Assembly (NCBI GenBank): GCA_947446975.1
Contig: CANFHM010000001.1
Location: 1 to 64,000 of the forward strand
Length of the DNA: 64,000 nucleotides
Source of the DNA: Microthrixaceae bacterium
GTDB taxonomy: Bacteria; Actinomycetota; Acidimicrobiia; Acidimicrobiales; Acidimicrobilacustridaceae
Reading direction: 5' to 3'
Both the position numbers and the translations under genes were made by a program. Shown here piece after piece: positions 42,596-51,355 of the stretch. The notes below the pieces were generated by a model. The model was given only the letters and a program-made list of their open reading frames with translations. It was not told the origin of the DNA and made no database searches. Positions within the stretch are counted from its first letter, which is position 1, and the number at the start of each line of letters is the position of its first letter.

Positions 42596-43798
42596 ATGGG
42601 GGGCATGTCGGGGGGACACGACATGGCACCGCAACCATCTGCTGTCGATGCACTGCTCGAGACCGCGGTCGCGGCCACGGGAGGGCTCGACGACTTCGGC
42701 GATCCGAGCTTCCGGGAGGGGCTCGAGGTCTTCCTGTCCTCCGGCGCCGCCGACGGGAGGTTCACCGAGATCGGCGCAGCCGCCGCCGAGGGCATGGCGC
42801 TGGGCAATCTCATCAACCGGCTGAAGGTCGTCGATCACCACCGGGCCCACCCCGAGCTGGCCGAGGCCGGCGTCGAGGCGCCGATCTTCCTCATCGGCCT
42901 CCCCCGCACCGGCACCACCGCGCTGAGCCATCTGCTCTCTGTCGATCCCGGGAACCGTTCGCTGCTCGGCTGGGAGATCAACGACTCGGTGCCGCCGCCC
43001 ACCACCGCCACCTATCGCACCGACCCCCGCTTCCTCGCGGCGATGGATGCACCCGACATGCTCAGCATGATCAATCCCGGGTTCAAGGCGATCCACCACG
43101 ATCCACCCGACATGCCGCTGGAATGCGCCACCGTGCTGGGTCAGCACTTCACCAGCCTGCACCTGTCCACCACGTTCAACATCGACGGCTACATGCAGTG
43201 GGTGCTGCAGGCCGATCATGAACCGGCGTACCGGTACCACCGCATGATGCTGCAGCTGCTGCAGTCGCAGTGCCCGGGCCGCTGGCAGCTGAAATCACCG
43301 GTGCATCTGATCGACCCGTCGGCACTCATCGCCGTGTACCCCGATGCGAAGTTCGTGCTCACCCATCGCGATCCCGTCAACGTCATCGCCTCGGTGTGCT
43401 CTCTCGTGCGTTCACTCACCAGCACCTTCACCGACGCCGATTTCCGCGACTACATCCGCGCCATCTGGCCGGAGGTGGTGTGCACGCTGCTCGATCGGCA
43501 GAACGCGTTCCGCGATGCCCAGATCGCCGCCGGCAACGGTGATGCGTTCGTCGATGTGGCCTATGCCGATCTGGTCGCCGATCCCATCGCCACCGTGGCC
43601 GCCATCTACGACTCGCTGGATCATCCGTTCACCGCCGGGGCCGAGGCCGCCATGGTCGCCCACAGCGCCGAACATCGACAGAACCGCTTCGGCACGCACT
43701 CGTACTCGCTCGAGGAATGGGACCTCTCCCGCCCCGAGCTCGAGGAACGCTGCGCCCCGTATCTCACCCGCTACGCCGAGTTCCTGGAGACACCATGA
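42596..43798 (+). CDS. Sulfotransferase-family protein
   Basis: About 400 residues. The PAPS 5'-phosphosulfate loop is PIFLIGLPRTGTTALSHLL (near residue 100), and the 3'-phosphate site is FVLTHRDPVNVIASVCSLV (near 255). These define the sulfotransferase_1/Stf0-like fold of large bacterial members. It should transfer sulfate from PAPS to a lipid, glycan or small molecule. The substrate is unknown and no PAPS synthesis genes are adjacent. Start uncertain among ATGs at 42596, 42605 and 42623. The amidase gene overlaps its stop, so the products may act on one pathway. Confidence 0.82.
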   Translation: MGGMSGGHDMAPQPSAVDALLETAVAATGGLDDFGDPSFREGLEVFLSSGAADGRFTEIGAAAAEGMALGNLINRLKVVDHHRAHPELAEAGVEAPIFLIGLPRTGTTALSHLLSVDPGNRSLLGWEINDSVPPPTTATYRTDPRFLAAMDAPDMLSMINPGFKAIHHDPPDMPLECATVLGQHFTSLHLSTTFNIDGYMQWVLQADHEPAYRYHRMMLQLLQSQCPGRWQLKSPVHLIDPSALIAVYPDAKFVLTHRDPVNVIASVCSLVRSLTSTFTDADFRDYIRAIWPEVVCTLLDRQNAFRDAQIAAGNGDAFVDVAYADLVADPIATVAAIYDSLDHPFTAGAEAAMVAHSAEHRQNRFGTHSYSLEEWDLSRPELEERCAPYLTRYAEFLETP

Positions 43799-45219
43799 CC
43801 GAGTTCGAGGCACTGCTCGACACCCACGACACGATCGCCCTGGCCGGGCTGGTCCGCTCCGGGGAGGTCTCCCCGCGTGAACTCGTCGAGGCATCGATCG
43901 CTCGGATCGAGCAGCGCAATCCCATGCTCAACGCGGTGGTCAACCGGCGGTTCGAGGAGGCACTCGCCGAGGCCGATGCCGTGGATCGCACCGCACCGCT
44001 CGCCGGCGTGCCGTTCCTCGTGAAGGACCTCAACTGCGATGTCGCCGGCCTCCCCTCCACCCGGGGGAGCCGCCTGTTCGCCGATGTCGTCCCCACCGTC
44101 GACAGCGAACTCACCGTCCGGTTCAAGCGGGCCGGCCTCATCATCCTCGGCAGCACCAACACCCCCGAATTCGGCAAGAACGCCTCCACCGAACCCGCCC
44201 TCCACGGCCCCACCCACAACCCCTGGAACACCGCCCACTCCCCCGGCGGTTCCTCGGGCGGTTCCGCCGCCGCCGTGGCCGGTGGCATGGTCACCGCCGC
44301 TCACGCCAACGATGGTGGCGGCTCGATCCGTATCCCCGCCTCGGCCTGCGGTCTGGTCGGCCTCAAGACCACCAGGGGTCGCACACCGGCCTGGCCCATC
44401 CCGGCCTCGTTCGCGTATCCGGTCGGTGTGAGCAACTGCGTCACCCGCACCGTGCGCGACAGCGCCGCGATCCTCGATGCCATCGCCGGCCCGCTGCCCG
44501 GCGATCCGTACCCGGCCCCGCCCGCTCCGGCGGCCGGTTCGTTCCTCGCCGCCCTCGACACCGCACCGCCGGCGTTGCGCATCGGATGCAGCGCGGTGAT
44601 GCCCAACGGCGATCCCGTCCACCCCGCCGGCATCGCCGCCATCGAACGCACCGCTGCGGTGCTCGCGTCACTCGGCCATCAGGTGGACGAGGCCATGCCC
44701 GAATGGGATCGCCGCATGCCTGCGTTCGCGGTGAGCACGGCCATGGGGATCAACGGCGCCCGGCAGGTCATCGATCGACTCGCCCAACTCGGCCGCCCGC
44801 TGGCCGACGACGATCTCGAGGTCTTCACCCGGGAGATGCATGATCGGGCGCTGGCCGCCAGCGGCATCGACCTCTCCCGGGCACTCCAGCAGATGGAGAT
44901 CACCAGTCGTGATGTGGCGCGGTTCCACGAGCATCACGACCTCTGGCTCACCGTCACCCTCGGTGTGCCGGTGCCCCCGCTGGGCTGGCTCGACACCTCG
45001 AGCGTCGAAGCCATGTTCACCCGCGGCGGTGCGTTCTCGGCCATCACCTCGTTGGCGAACGCGACTGGCCAGCCCGCCATCTCCGTGCCCGCCGGGTTCG
45101 ACGAGAACGGTCTGCCCGTCGGCATCCATCTCATGGCCCGTCACTGCGACGAGCAGACCCTGCTGCAGGTGGCCGCCCAGCTCGAGATCGCCCAGCCCTG
45201 GCCGACCCTGGCCCCCTGA
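43795..45219 (+). CDS. Amidase-signature hydrolase
   Basis: 474 residues. Catalytic Lys in VPFLVKDLNCD, cis-Ser in HSPGGSSGGSAAAVAGGM and nucleophile Ser in ANDGGGSIRIPAS give the full Ser-cisSer-Lys triad. The overall shape resembles 6-aminohexanoate-cyclic-dimer hydrolase and related amidases. It hydrolyses a C-N amide bond in the cytoplasm. No gatB/gatC, so not the tRNA amidotransferase. ATGA overlap with the sulfotransferase gene. Confidence 0.9.
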   Translation: MTEFEALLDTHDTIALAGLVRSGEVSPRELVEASIARIEQRNPMLNAVVNRRFEEALAEADAVDRTAPLAGVPFLVKDLNCDVAGLPSTRGSRLFADVVPTVDSELTVRFKRAGLIILGSTNTPEFGKNASTEPALHGPTHNPWNTAHSPGGSSGGSAAAVAGGMVTAAHANDGGGSIRIPASACGLVGLKTTRGRTPAWPIPASFAYPVGVSNCVTRTVRDSAAILDAIAGPLPGDPYPAPPAPAAGSFLAALDTAPPALRIGCSAVMPNGDPVHPAGIAAIERTAAVLASLGHQVDEAMPEWDRRMPAFAVSTAMGINGARQVIDRLAQLGRPLADDDLEVFTREMHDRALAASGIDLSRALQQMEITSRDVARFHEHHDLWLTVTLGVPVPPLGWLDTSSVEAMFTRGGAFSAITSLANATGQPAISVPAGFDENGLPVGIHLMARHCDEQTLLQVAAQLEIAQPWPTLAP

Positions 45220-45228
45220 CGAACGCGC

Positions 45229-46776
45229 TCAGCCCGGACAGCGCTGGCGGTCGAGTCGCCACAGCGGCAGTCCGTCGATGACCGCCTCACGGGTGTAGCA
45301 GCGCTGCATGAGCGCCCCGATCGGGTACTTCTCGGGCTGATAGCCGGCCCAGTCGGTGCCGGGTCGGGCGGCATCGATGATGATCGCCGGCGGCGCCGAC
45401 TCCAGATCAGCGAGGGCGATCGACCACCGGCTGCGGAAGGGTTCGGTGCGGGCCACCGAGGGGTCGAGCGGCGTGGAACGGCTCGCCCAGTTCCCCGTGA
45501 GATACCCGCCGTGCAGGAACACCCCGGCGGGCGCACGATCGGCCGACACATACACATCGGGGAGCGCGCCCCACACGAGGATCCGATCCGTGGGAGCGGT
45601 GGTGCGCTGGACGTGGCGACCGATCGCCGTGAAGTTCGACAGATCGGCGGGATGCACGAACGCCAGTCCGACGAGCGCGATGGTGGACACCGCCGTGGCC
45701 GCGGCCACCAGACGCCAGACGACCCGGGGAGCCGATGCCAGCGCCACGCCCGTGATGACCGCCAGCGGCGGGACCACCTGCTGGTAATAGTGCCCGAAGA
45801 AGCGAAGACCGATGGGCAGCACCATCACCGAGGCCACCAGCCAGACCAGCAGCATCGGATCGATCCGCACCCGTCGGGTGACGGCCGCCCACACGCCGTA
45901 GAACAGCGGGAGATGGAACAGGGCGAACACCACGGTGAGTCCGGCACCGACGGCCAGCGCCCGTGAGGTCGAGATGCCGCCGGCGAGATAGTCGCCGTTG
46001 TCGGCCCAGCCCCAGCGCCACATCCGCGAGCCGTCCACGACCAGCAGCAGCGGCAGGGTGGCCAGCACCGCTCCGCCGATGGTGGCGAGCGTGAGACGAA
46101 CCCGCTGTCCCGACACGCGGACCGCCTCGAACAGCACCGGCAGGAACATCACGACAGCGGGCTGCTTGCAGTTCGCCGCCACCGCCACACACGCTCCGGC
46201 GGCGAGGAAGTGGACCCAGCGCGGCAGTCGGGAGGTGCGCGCCAGCACGATGCAAAGCACGGCCGCCGATGCCGGCAGCAGCCCCCAGAGTTCGAAGTTG
46301 GCAGCCTGTCCGTCGGCGGGCAGGAACATCGCCGTGCCCAGCACCGCCAGCACACCGGCGGCGAGCGCCGCCGGACGACGCCCGGTGAGCCGGTCGACGA
46401 TGGCGACGGCGACGACCCCGCTCAGCAGGATGCCGATCGCGCACAGCAGTCGCACCCAGCGCATGTCGACGCTCACCTGCTGCACGAGCGCGTAGAGATA
46501 CGGGACGATCGGTGGCTTGCGGTCGATGACGTCGACGTACATGTGACCGCCGCGCCCGACCACCCCGCCCATCACCGTGAGGAAGGCCTCATCCCGATCG
46601 AAGAGACCCGTGTAGATGACCCCGGGTGACCGGGCGATGACCGTGGCCACCCCCAGCACCGACACGACCACCCAGGACCAGGACGCGCCGAGGATCCGCT
46701 GCTTCCAGCGGTCGACGGAGGTGGTGACGAACGTGGAAGCCGCCGTTCGTGTCGAGGTGGGGATGAGGGGGATCAC
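45229..46776 (-). CDS. GT-C type membrane glycosyltransferase (ArnT/PMT-like)
   Basis: 515 residues with about ten to twelve transmembrane helices. The first extracytoplasmic loop contains FDRDEAFLTVMGGVVGRGG and YVDVIDRKPPIVPYLYALV; the Asp-Glu pair and the DRKPP motif are typical of ArnT/PMT-like GT-C enzymes that use polyprenyl-phosphate sugars. The C-terminal 130 residues form an outside domain with GALPDVYVSADRAPAG. It likely adds a sugar to an envelope acceptor; identity unknown. Start uncertain: GTG at 46776, or TTG at 46803. Confidence 0.75.
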   Translation of the reverse strand: MIPLIPTSTRTAASTFVTTSVDRWKQRILGASWSWVVVSVLGVATVIARSPGVIYTGLFDRDEAFLTVMGGVVGRGGHMYVDVIDRKPPIVPYLYALVQQVSVDMRWVRLLCAIGILLSGVVAVAIVDRLTGRRPAALAAGVLAVLGTAMFLPADGQAANFELWGLLPASAAVLCIVLARTSRLPRWVHFLAAGACVAVAANCKQPAVVMFLPVLFEAVRVSGQRVRLTLATIGGAVLATLPLLLVVDGSRMWRWGWADNGDYLAGGISTSRALAVGAGLTVVFALFHLPLFYGVWAAVTRRVRIDPMLLVWLVASVMVLPIGLRFFGHYYQQVVPPLAVITGVALASAPRVVWRLVAAATAVSTIALVGLAFVHPADLSNFTAIGRHVQRTTAPTDRILVWGALPDVYVSADRAPAGVFLHGGYLTGNWASRSTPLDPSVARTEPFRSRWSIALADLESAPPAIIIDAARPGTDWAGYQPEKYPIGALMQRCYTREAVIDGLPLWRLDRQRCPG

Positions 46777-46856
46777 ACGGACTCCGGGATGAACAGGTTC
46801 CAAGCCTCACACATCACGACCCCTCCGTCGTGCCGCTCGCCCCCGGAACCGGCCTC

Positions 46857-46862
46857 TACGCT
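46857..46862 (+). promoter_or_regulatory. -10 element for leaderless SnoaL-like transcript
   Basis: TACGCT, seven bases, then GTG at 46870. Confidence 0.5.
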
Positions 46863-46869
46863 GGCCGCC

Positions 46870-47397
46870 GTGCCCGACAACGACCCGATCGCCTCGCTGC
46901 TCGACAAGCAGGAGATCCACGAGCTGGTGCTGCGGTACTGCCGGGGCATCGATCGGTTCGATCGGGCGGCCGTGGCGGCCTGCTTCCATCCCGATGCCAC
47001 CGACACCCACGGTTCGTTCAACGGCACCATCACGGAGTTCATCGACTGGGCCTTCCGGCTGCTGGAACGGTACGACGCCACGATGCACCTCGTGGCCAAC
47101 CAGCTCATCACCCTGTCGGGCGATCTGGCCGTCGCCGAGACCTACGGCATCGCGCACCACCGCAGTTCCGACCCTGATCCCCGCCGGAACCTCACGGTGG
47201 GGTTCCGCTACATCGATCGGGTGGAACGGCGCCAGGACCGTGTCTGGCGCATCGCCGAACGCGTCGCCACCACCGAATGGGTCACGGCGCCGGCACCGGG
47301 CAGTGAATGGCCCATCCCGGCCGACTCCGCCGTCGGTGTGCGCGGCCCCGACGATCCCATCCATCGGTTCCTCGCCCGCCTCGACCCCACCAGCTGA
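46870..47397 (+). CDS. SnoaL/NTF2-like fold protein
   Basis: 175 residues. The N-terminal helices IHELVLRYCRGIDRFD and AACFHPDATDTHGSF are the hallmark of SnoaL_4-type NTF2-like proteins such as BaiE and scytalone dehydratase. The conserved Tyr, Asp and His in this region form the acid-base site in relatives. It may be a dehydratase or isomerase on a steroid- or polyketide-like substrate; no precise activity can be given. GTG start from the leaderless pattern; a reading from 46789 is longer but unsupported. Confidence 0.85.
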   Translation: MPDNDPIASLLDKQEIHELVLRYCRGIDRFDRAAVAACFHPDATDTHGSFNGTITEFIDWAFRLLERYDATMHLVANQLITLSGDLAVAETYGIAHHRSSDPDPRRNLTVGFRYIDRVERRQDRVWRIAERVATTEWVTAPAPGSEWPIPADSAVGVRGPDDPIHRFLARLDPTS

Positions 47398-47477
47398 CAC
47401 ACTCGTCCCGCCAGTTCGATCCACCGGTTCGATCCACCACCGGCCCATCATCGGCCGCTCACCCCGCAGGAGATCCA

Positions 47478-48413
47478 ATGCGCGCCGTCCGCTGCATCGA
47501 AGGCAGGCCCACCGTCGTCGACGTCGAACCCTCCGTGGGTGAGGGCGTCCGGGTGAAGGTGGCGTCGGCCGGCATCTGCGGCTCCGATCTGCACCTCATG
47601 CAGATGGGACTGCCACTCACCTTCGGCCACGAGATCGCCGGCACCCTCCCCGATGGCACGCCGGTGGCGGTGGAACCGCTCGCCCCCTGTGGCGAATGCG
47701 GCCCCTGCCTCGATGGCCAGTACCAGCGCTGCTCGCTGGGCCCCACCATCGTGTTCGGTGTGGGCCGTGATGGCGGCATGGCCGAGGAGGTCCTCACGCC
47801 GCCGTCCTCGCTCTCGCTGCTGCCCGCCGGGGTCGCCGCCTCCGACGGCTGTCTGGTCGAGCCGCTGGCCGTGGCGGTGCACGGCGTCCGCCGCGGTGGC
47901 ATCCGCCCCACCGATCGGGTGGCGGTCATCGGTGGCGGCACGATCGGGCAGATGGCGCTGGTCGTGTCCCAGGCCACCGGTGCCTCGGTGGATCTCACCG
48001 CCCGTCATGACCGTCAGCGCGAGGCCGCCGAACGCCTGGGCGCCGGCGAGATCCGCGATGGCGGCTACGACGTCGTCATCGAGGCAGCGGGCACCTCCTC
48101 GGCGCTCACCGAAGCCGTCAATCGCTGCCGTTCGGGCGGCACCGTGGTGCTGCTGGGCAGCTACTGGGACGGCACCATCGAGATGCCCGGCCTGAGCGTC
48201 ACCATGAAGGAGATCACGCTGGTGCCGGCCACCATGTACAACCGGGTGGGCCCGTCACGCGACATCGATGTGGCCGCCACCATCCTCGGGGCCCGGCCCG
48301 AACTCCCCGATGCCGTGATCACCCACCGGTTCCCGCTCGACGCCGGCGCCGAGGCGTTCGCCGTGGCCGCCGACCGCTCGGCCGGTGCCATCAAGGTCGT
48401 GCTCGAGCCGTAG
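47478..48413 (+). CDS. Zinc-dependent alcohol dehydrogenase (MDR family)
   Basis: 311 residues. Catalytic zinc ligands are Cys in GICGSDLH, His-Glu in FGHEIAG and the later Glu in CLVEPLAVAV; the structural zinc loop CGECGPCLDGQYQRC is intact. The cofactor fold has VAVIGGGTIGQMALVV. The chain is about 30 residues shorter than the usual 340-350, mainly in the Rossmann part. It oxidises an alcohol or polyol with NAD(P). Start at ATG with AGGAG five bases upstream. Confidence 0.9.
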   Translation: MRAVRCIEGRPTVVDVEPSVGEGVRVKVASAGICGSDLHLMQMGLPLTFGHEIAGTLPDGTPVAVEPLAPCGECGPCLDGQYQRCSLGPTIVFGVGRDGGMAEEVLTPPSSLSLLPAGVAASDGCLVEPLAVAVHGVRRGGIRPTDRVAVIGGGTIGQMALVVSQATGASVDLTARHDRQREAAERLGAGEIRDGGYDVVIEAAGTSSALTEAVNRCRSGGTVVLLGSYWDGTIEMPGLSVTMKEITLVPATMYNRVGPSRDIDVAATILGARPELPDAVITHRFPLDAGAEAFAVAADRSAGAIKVVLEP

Positions 48414-48416
48414 GGG

Positions 48417-48440
48417 CCGCAGCCGACACGAGCCCTGCGG
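48417..48440. terminator. Weak hairpin between convergent genes
   Basis: CCGCAG and CTGCGG pair around 12 bases directly after the dehydrogenase stop. A six-base-pair stem only. Confidence 0.3.
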
Positions 48441-48476
48441 AGTCACCGTGGGAACCCGGTGGAACCGCTGCGGAAC

Positions 48477-48761
48477 TCAGGAACCGAGGCGCTCCAGCAG
48501 GTCGGTGATCGAGGGGTTCACCAGCACGGCATCGCCGATGAGCACGGTGGGTACGGTCTCGGAACCGATGCGGTCGTTGAGCATCGCACGGGCGCCGGCG
48601 TCCTCCCAGATGTTGACGGTGGTGTGCGCGACCCCATGGCGTTCGAGCCCGGCGAACAGGATGCGGCAGAACCCGCAGCCGGGGCGCCACAGCACGGTGA
48701 TCCCGGGAGTGTCGCCCGGGCCGGACATCGCCGGATCGAGCTCCGCTGCGCCCTCGCTCAT
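48477..48761 (-). CDS. Mycoredoxin/glutaredoxin-like protein
   Basis: 94 residues. The redox motif is RPGCGFCRILF (C-G-F-C), close to the CGYC of mycoredoxin-1. The C-terminal VPTVLIGDAVLVNPSITDLL carries the cis-Pro and the thiol-binding loop. It would reduce mycothiol-mixed disulfides in the cytoplasm. The first 18 residues are an unconserved extension, so MSGPGDTPG may be the true start. ATGA overlap with the preceding Rv2466c-like gene ties the two together. Confidence 0.85.
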   Translation of the reverse strand: MSEGAAELDPAMSGPGDTPGITVLWRPGCGFCRILFAGLERHGVAHTTVNIWEDAGARAMLNDRIGSETVPTVLIGDAVLVNPSITDLLERLGS

Positions 48762-49414
48762 GTGAAGTCGAGCGGATCGCGCAGCGAGCGCTTGAGTTCG
48801 GCGAACCCGGGCGTGCGGGCCAGCGTGACGACGGCATCCCAGAGTTCCAGCGCCGCAGCACCCGTCGGAGCCTTCGAGATCACCGGGCCGAAGAGCGAGG
48901 CCTCGGTGGCCGCTCCCGGGTCGAAGGTGAGGATCGGCGTGCCGACATCGCGTCCGGTGCGGCTGAAGGCGAGGTCGGTCTCCTCCCGCAGCAGTGCGTC
49001 GTGTCGATCGTCGTCAGCGGCGGCGGCGAGGGCGGTATCGAGTCCGGCGGCGGCCACGACCTCCTCGATCAGGGTGTCGGAGATCGGCTCACCACCGAAC
49101 ACGGCGAACGAGGTGCCCTCGACATGCATGCGCTGCCCGGCAGCGCTGTAGAACGCCGCCACTGCGTCGTTGCCACCAGCCTCCCGGGCGGCGGCGGCCA
49201 CCCGCAGGAGTCGACGACCGAGACCATGCAGCGCCGGATAGGCGGGCGGGAACGTCGAGTAATCGGTGTCCTCGTTGACGATGGACAGTGCGATGAACCG
49301 CCACTGCACATCGAGCCCGCGGCTCGCCGCCACCTCGGTGACCCATCGACTGGTGACCCAGGCGAAGGGGCAGATCGGATCGAAGAAGAACTCGAGATCA
49401 GCGTCGGATGCCAT
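48758..49414 (-). CDS. Rv2466c-like DsbA-fold protein with single active-site Cys
   Basis: 218 residues resembling mycobacterial Rv2466c, a mycothiol-dependent nitroreductase of the DsbA superfamily. The active site, FFFDPICPFAWVTSRWVTEV, has Cys-Pro-Phe-Ala where Rv2466c has Cys-Pro-Trp-Cys, so the second Cys is missing. DVGTPILTF supplies the cis-Pro loop, and FGPVISKAP is conserved. It would act by a monothiol mechanism with mycothiol. ATG is preceded by TACACT six bases upstream. Co-transcribed with the mycoredoxin. Confidence 0.85.
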   Translation of the reverse strand: MASDADLEFFFDPICPFAWVTSRWVTEVAASRGLDVQWRFIALSIVNEDTDYSTFPPAYPALHGLGRRLLRVAAAAREAGGNDAVAAFYSAAGQRMHVEGTSFAVFGGEPISDTLIEEVVAAAGLDTALAAAADDDRHDALLREETDLAFSRTGRDVGTPILTFDPGAATEASLFGPVISKAPTGAAALELWDAVVTLARTPGFAELKRSLRDPLDFT

Positions 49415-49420
49415 GGGGAG

Positions 49421-49426
49421 AGTGTA
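49421..49426 (-). promoter_or_regulatory. -10 element for leaderless Rv2466c-like transcript
   Basis: TACACT on the minus strand, six bases before the ATG at 49414. Confidence 0.5.
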
Positions 49427-49479
49427 CGGGGGTGACCACCCGGACCGGGGCTGACCGCCTGCCATGCGTACGGCTCAGG

Positions 49480-49485
49480 TAGGTT
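49480..49485 (+). promoter_or_regulatory. -10 element for leaderless TetR transcript
   Basis: TAGGTT, nine bases, then ATG at 49495. The divergent thiol-redox promoter is only 54 bases away. Confidence 0.5.
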
Positions 49486-49494
49486 CTCCTCCCG

Positions 49495-50163
49495 ATGAGT
49501 GCACTGCAGCCCCCCGAGATCTCGACCGACGACACCATCGCACTGGTGTCGGCCCTCGAGCTGGCGCTCAACGCCGATGGCACCACAGGAGCCGAGGAGC
49601 CCACCGAGCTCGACGGACGCAAGCTTCGGGCCGAGCGCGGCCGCTCGGCGGTGGTCAACGCCGCGATCGAGCTGGTCAACGCCGGCAACCCCGAACCCAC
49701 GATCGCCGAGATCGCCGTCGCCAGCGGCGTGTCCGAACGCACCATCTTCCGCTACTTCCCGGATCGGGAGGCCCTGTTCAGCGCACTGGTCTTCGAGGTC
49801 GTCCCGAGGGTGGCGCAGTACCTGAGCTTCGATCGACCGAAGCGACCTCTCGCCGAGCGCGCCTCGGCTCTCGTGGCCCAGCGCTGCGACTTCGTCCGGA
49901 TCGCCGGACCCTTCGCCCGATCGGTCGAGACCCTCAGCCCCCGCTCATCAGTGGCGGCCGTGATGCTGCAGCTCCGCCGCACCCGTCTGCGCGATCAGGT
50001 CATCGTGTGGCTCGGACCCGAACTCTCCGCCGATGACTCCGAGCGCATCGCCGTGCTCGACGCCCTGCTGTCGCGATCGGTCATCGAACCGCTCATCGAG
50101 GAGCTCGGTCCCGACGGCGCCGTGCGATCGCTCAGCGATGCCATCATCCGCATCGTCAGCTGA
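49495..50163 (+). CDS. TetR-family transcriptional regulator
   Basis: 222 residues. The helix-turn-helix occupies about residues 45-92 (TIAEIAVASGVSERTIFRYF), the family signature. The first 40 residues are an acidic extension longer than usual. The C-terminal ligand domain is divergent, as is normal. It is divergent from the Rv2466c-mycoredoxin pair, so it may control that pair and itself. Ligand unknown. Confidence 0.88.
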   Translation: MSALQPPEISTDDTIALVSALELALNADGTTGAEEPTELDGRKLRAERGRSAVVNAAIELVNAGNPEPTIAEIAVASGVSERTIFRYFPDREALFSALVFEVVPRVAQYLSFDRPKRPLAERASALVAQRCDFVRIAGPFARSVETLSPRSSVAAVMLQLRRTRLRDQVIVWLGPELSADDSERIAVLDALLSRSVIEPLIEELGPDGAVRSLSDAIIRIVS

Positions 50164-50508
50164 TCAGAAGGCCGCCTCGATCACATCCACGCGGTTGCCG
50201 ACCACGGCAGCCACATCGAAGCGCAGATGGGCACCGTGCTCGTCGTGGGCGCGCAGCCACGCCACCGCCAGCGCCCTGATCCGCCGCTGCTTCGCCGGGG
50301 TGACCGCCGACGCGGGAGAGCCGTAGGCATCGGAGGATCTGGTCTTCACCTCGACGAAGACGATCGTGTCGCCGCGACGGACCACGACGTCGAGTTCGCC
50401 GCTGCGGCAGCGCCAGTTGCGATCGAGCACCGTGAACCCGTTCGCCTCGTACCAGCGCACGGCGAGGGTCTCACCACGGGCGCCGAGAGCCCGACGGCCG
50501 GCGGTCAC
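50164..50508 (-). CDS. UPF0102/YraN family nuclease-like protein
   Basis: 114 residues. RRALGARGETLAVRWYEANGF, then NWRCRSGELDVVVRRGDTIVFVEVKTRSS: the E-x-D...E-V-K pattern is the PD-(D/E)xK nuclease core of YraN proteins. The cellular role is not settled, though it commonly sits near rplS and DUF2469 in actinobacteria. Start set at GTG 50508, seventeen bases after the DUF2469 stop begins; its own stop abuts that of the TetR gene. Confidence 0.88.
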   Translation of the reverse strand: MTAGRRALGARGETLAVRWYEANGFTVLDRNWRCRSGELDVVVRRGDTIVFVEVKTRSSDAYGSPASAVTPAKQRRIRALAVAWLRAHDEHGAHLRFDVAAVVGNRVDVIEAAF

Positions 50509-50521
50509 GCAGGTGCGCCAC

Positions 50522-50824
50522 TCATTCGAGCCCCAACTCCTCACGAGGAAGCTCTTCGATGTTGACGTCCTTGAACGTGACGACGCGCACATGGGTGACG
50601 AACCGGTTCTGCCGGTACATGTCCCAGACCCATGCGTCGCGCAGGTCGAGCTCGACCCTGGTGCGGCCGTTCTCGTGCACCACCTCCTGGTGCACCTCAT
50701 TGGCCAGATAGAACCGACGCTCGGTCTCCACCACGAACCGGAACATCGGGCAGACGTCCTTGTACTCGCGATAGAGCTGGAGCTCGACGTCGGACTCGTA
50801 CTCCTCGAGATCCTCAGCAGTCAT
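50522..50824 (-). CDS. DUF2469 protein
   Basis: 100 residues, acidic, matching the actinobacterial DUF2469 family (MTAEDLEEYESDVELQLYRE start). It is rich in aromatic residues in the middle (MFRFVVETERRFYLANEV). No enzymatic motif and no membrane segment. Conserved next to yraN and the rplS region in many actinobacteria; function unknown. Here lepB and rnhB, which usually lie between rplS and this gene, are absent. Confidence 0.88.
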   Translation of the reverse strand: MTAEDLEEYESDVELQLYREYKDVCPMFRFVVETERRFYLANEVHQEVVHENGRTRVELDLRDAWVWDMYRQNRFVTHVRVVTFKDVNIEELPREELGLE

Positions 50825-50891
50825 TGGAACCCTCGCTGATCGAGCTGCCGCACCGGACCGACCATGGTCCGGAGGAGATCGGGGCCACGAG

Positions 50892-50912
50892 CGGTCATCG
50901 CGATGATGACCG
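50892..50912 (-). terminator. Hairpin after rplS
   Basis: CGGTCATC and GATGACCG pair around GCGAT, about 20 bases past the rplS stop on the minus strand and before the DUF2469 gene. An eight-base-pair stem. Confidence 0.45.
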
Positions 50913-50932
50913 GCCGGGGCCGACAGGATCGA

Positions 50933-51277
50933 TCAGTAGCGCTTCTCTTTGATCTTGGCGGCCTTGCCGACGCGATCGCGCAGGTAGTACAGCTTGGCGC
51001 GACGCACATCGCCACGGGTGACGATCTCGATCTTGGACACGATCGGGGAATGCACGGGGAAGGTGCGCTCGACGCCGACACCGAAGCTCACCTTGCGGAC
51101 GGTGAAGGTCTCGCGCAGGCCATCGCCCTGACGGCGGATGACCGCACCCTGGAACACCTGGACACGCTCGCGATTGCCCTCGACCACGCGGACATGGACC
51201 TTGAGGGTGTCGCCGGCCTCGAAGGCGGGGACATCGTCGCGGAGGCTCTGGGCATCAATGAGATCGATGGCGTTCAT
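50933..51277 (-). CDS. rplS: 50S ribosomal protein L19
   Basis: 114 residues, full length for bL19. [20 protein letters not shown] and [13 protein letters not shown], with the C-terminal [20 protein letters not shown], are diagnostic. It sits at the 30S-50S interface. It has its own promoter (51356-51384) and a leader of about 70 bases with a hairpin, in addition to read-through from trmD. Confidence 0.97.
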   Translation of the reverse strand: MNAIDLIDAQSLRDDVPAFEAGDTLKVHVRVVEGNRERVQVFQGAVIRRQGDGLRETFTVRKVSFGVGVERTFPVHSPIVSKIEIVTRGDVRRAKLYYLRDRVGKAAKIKEKRY

Positions 51278-51325
51278 CTGTGGGAGTTCCTGGCACTGGG
51301 AGGCGGAGACCGCCGGCGGATCGAA

Positions 51326-51343
51326 GGGAACCGACCGGTTCCC
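51326..51343 (-). promoter_or_regulatory. Hairpin in the rplS leader
   Basis: GGGAACC and GGTTCCC pair perfectly around a four-base loop, midway in the rplS leader. Ribosomal protein leaders, including an L19 leader known in Bacillus, often regulate their gene by protein binding; homology to that element was not tested. Confidence 0.35.
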
Positions 51344-51355
51344 CGAGGACTCGCC

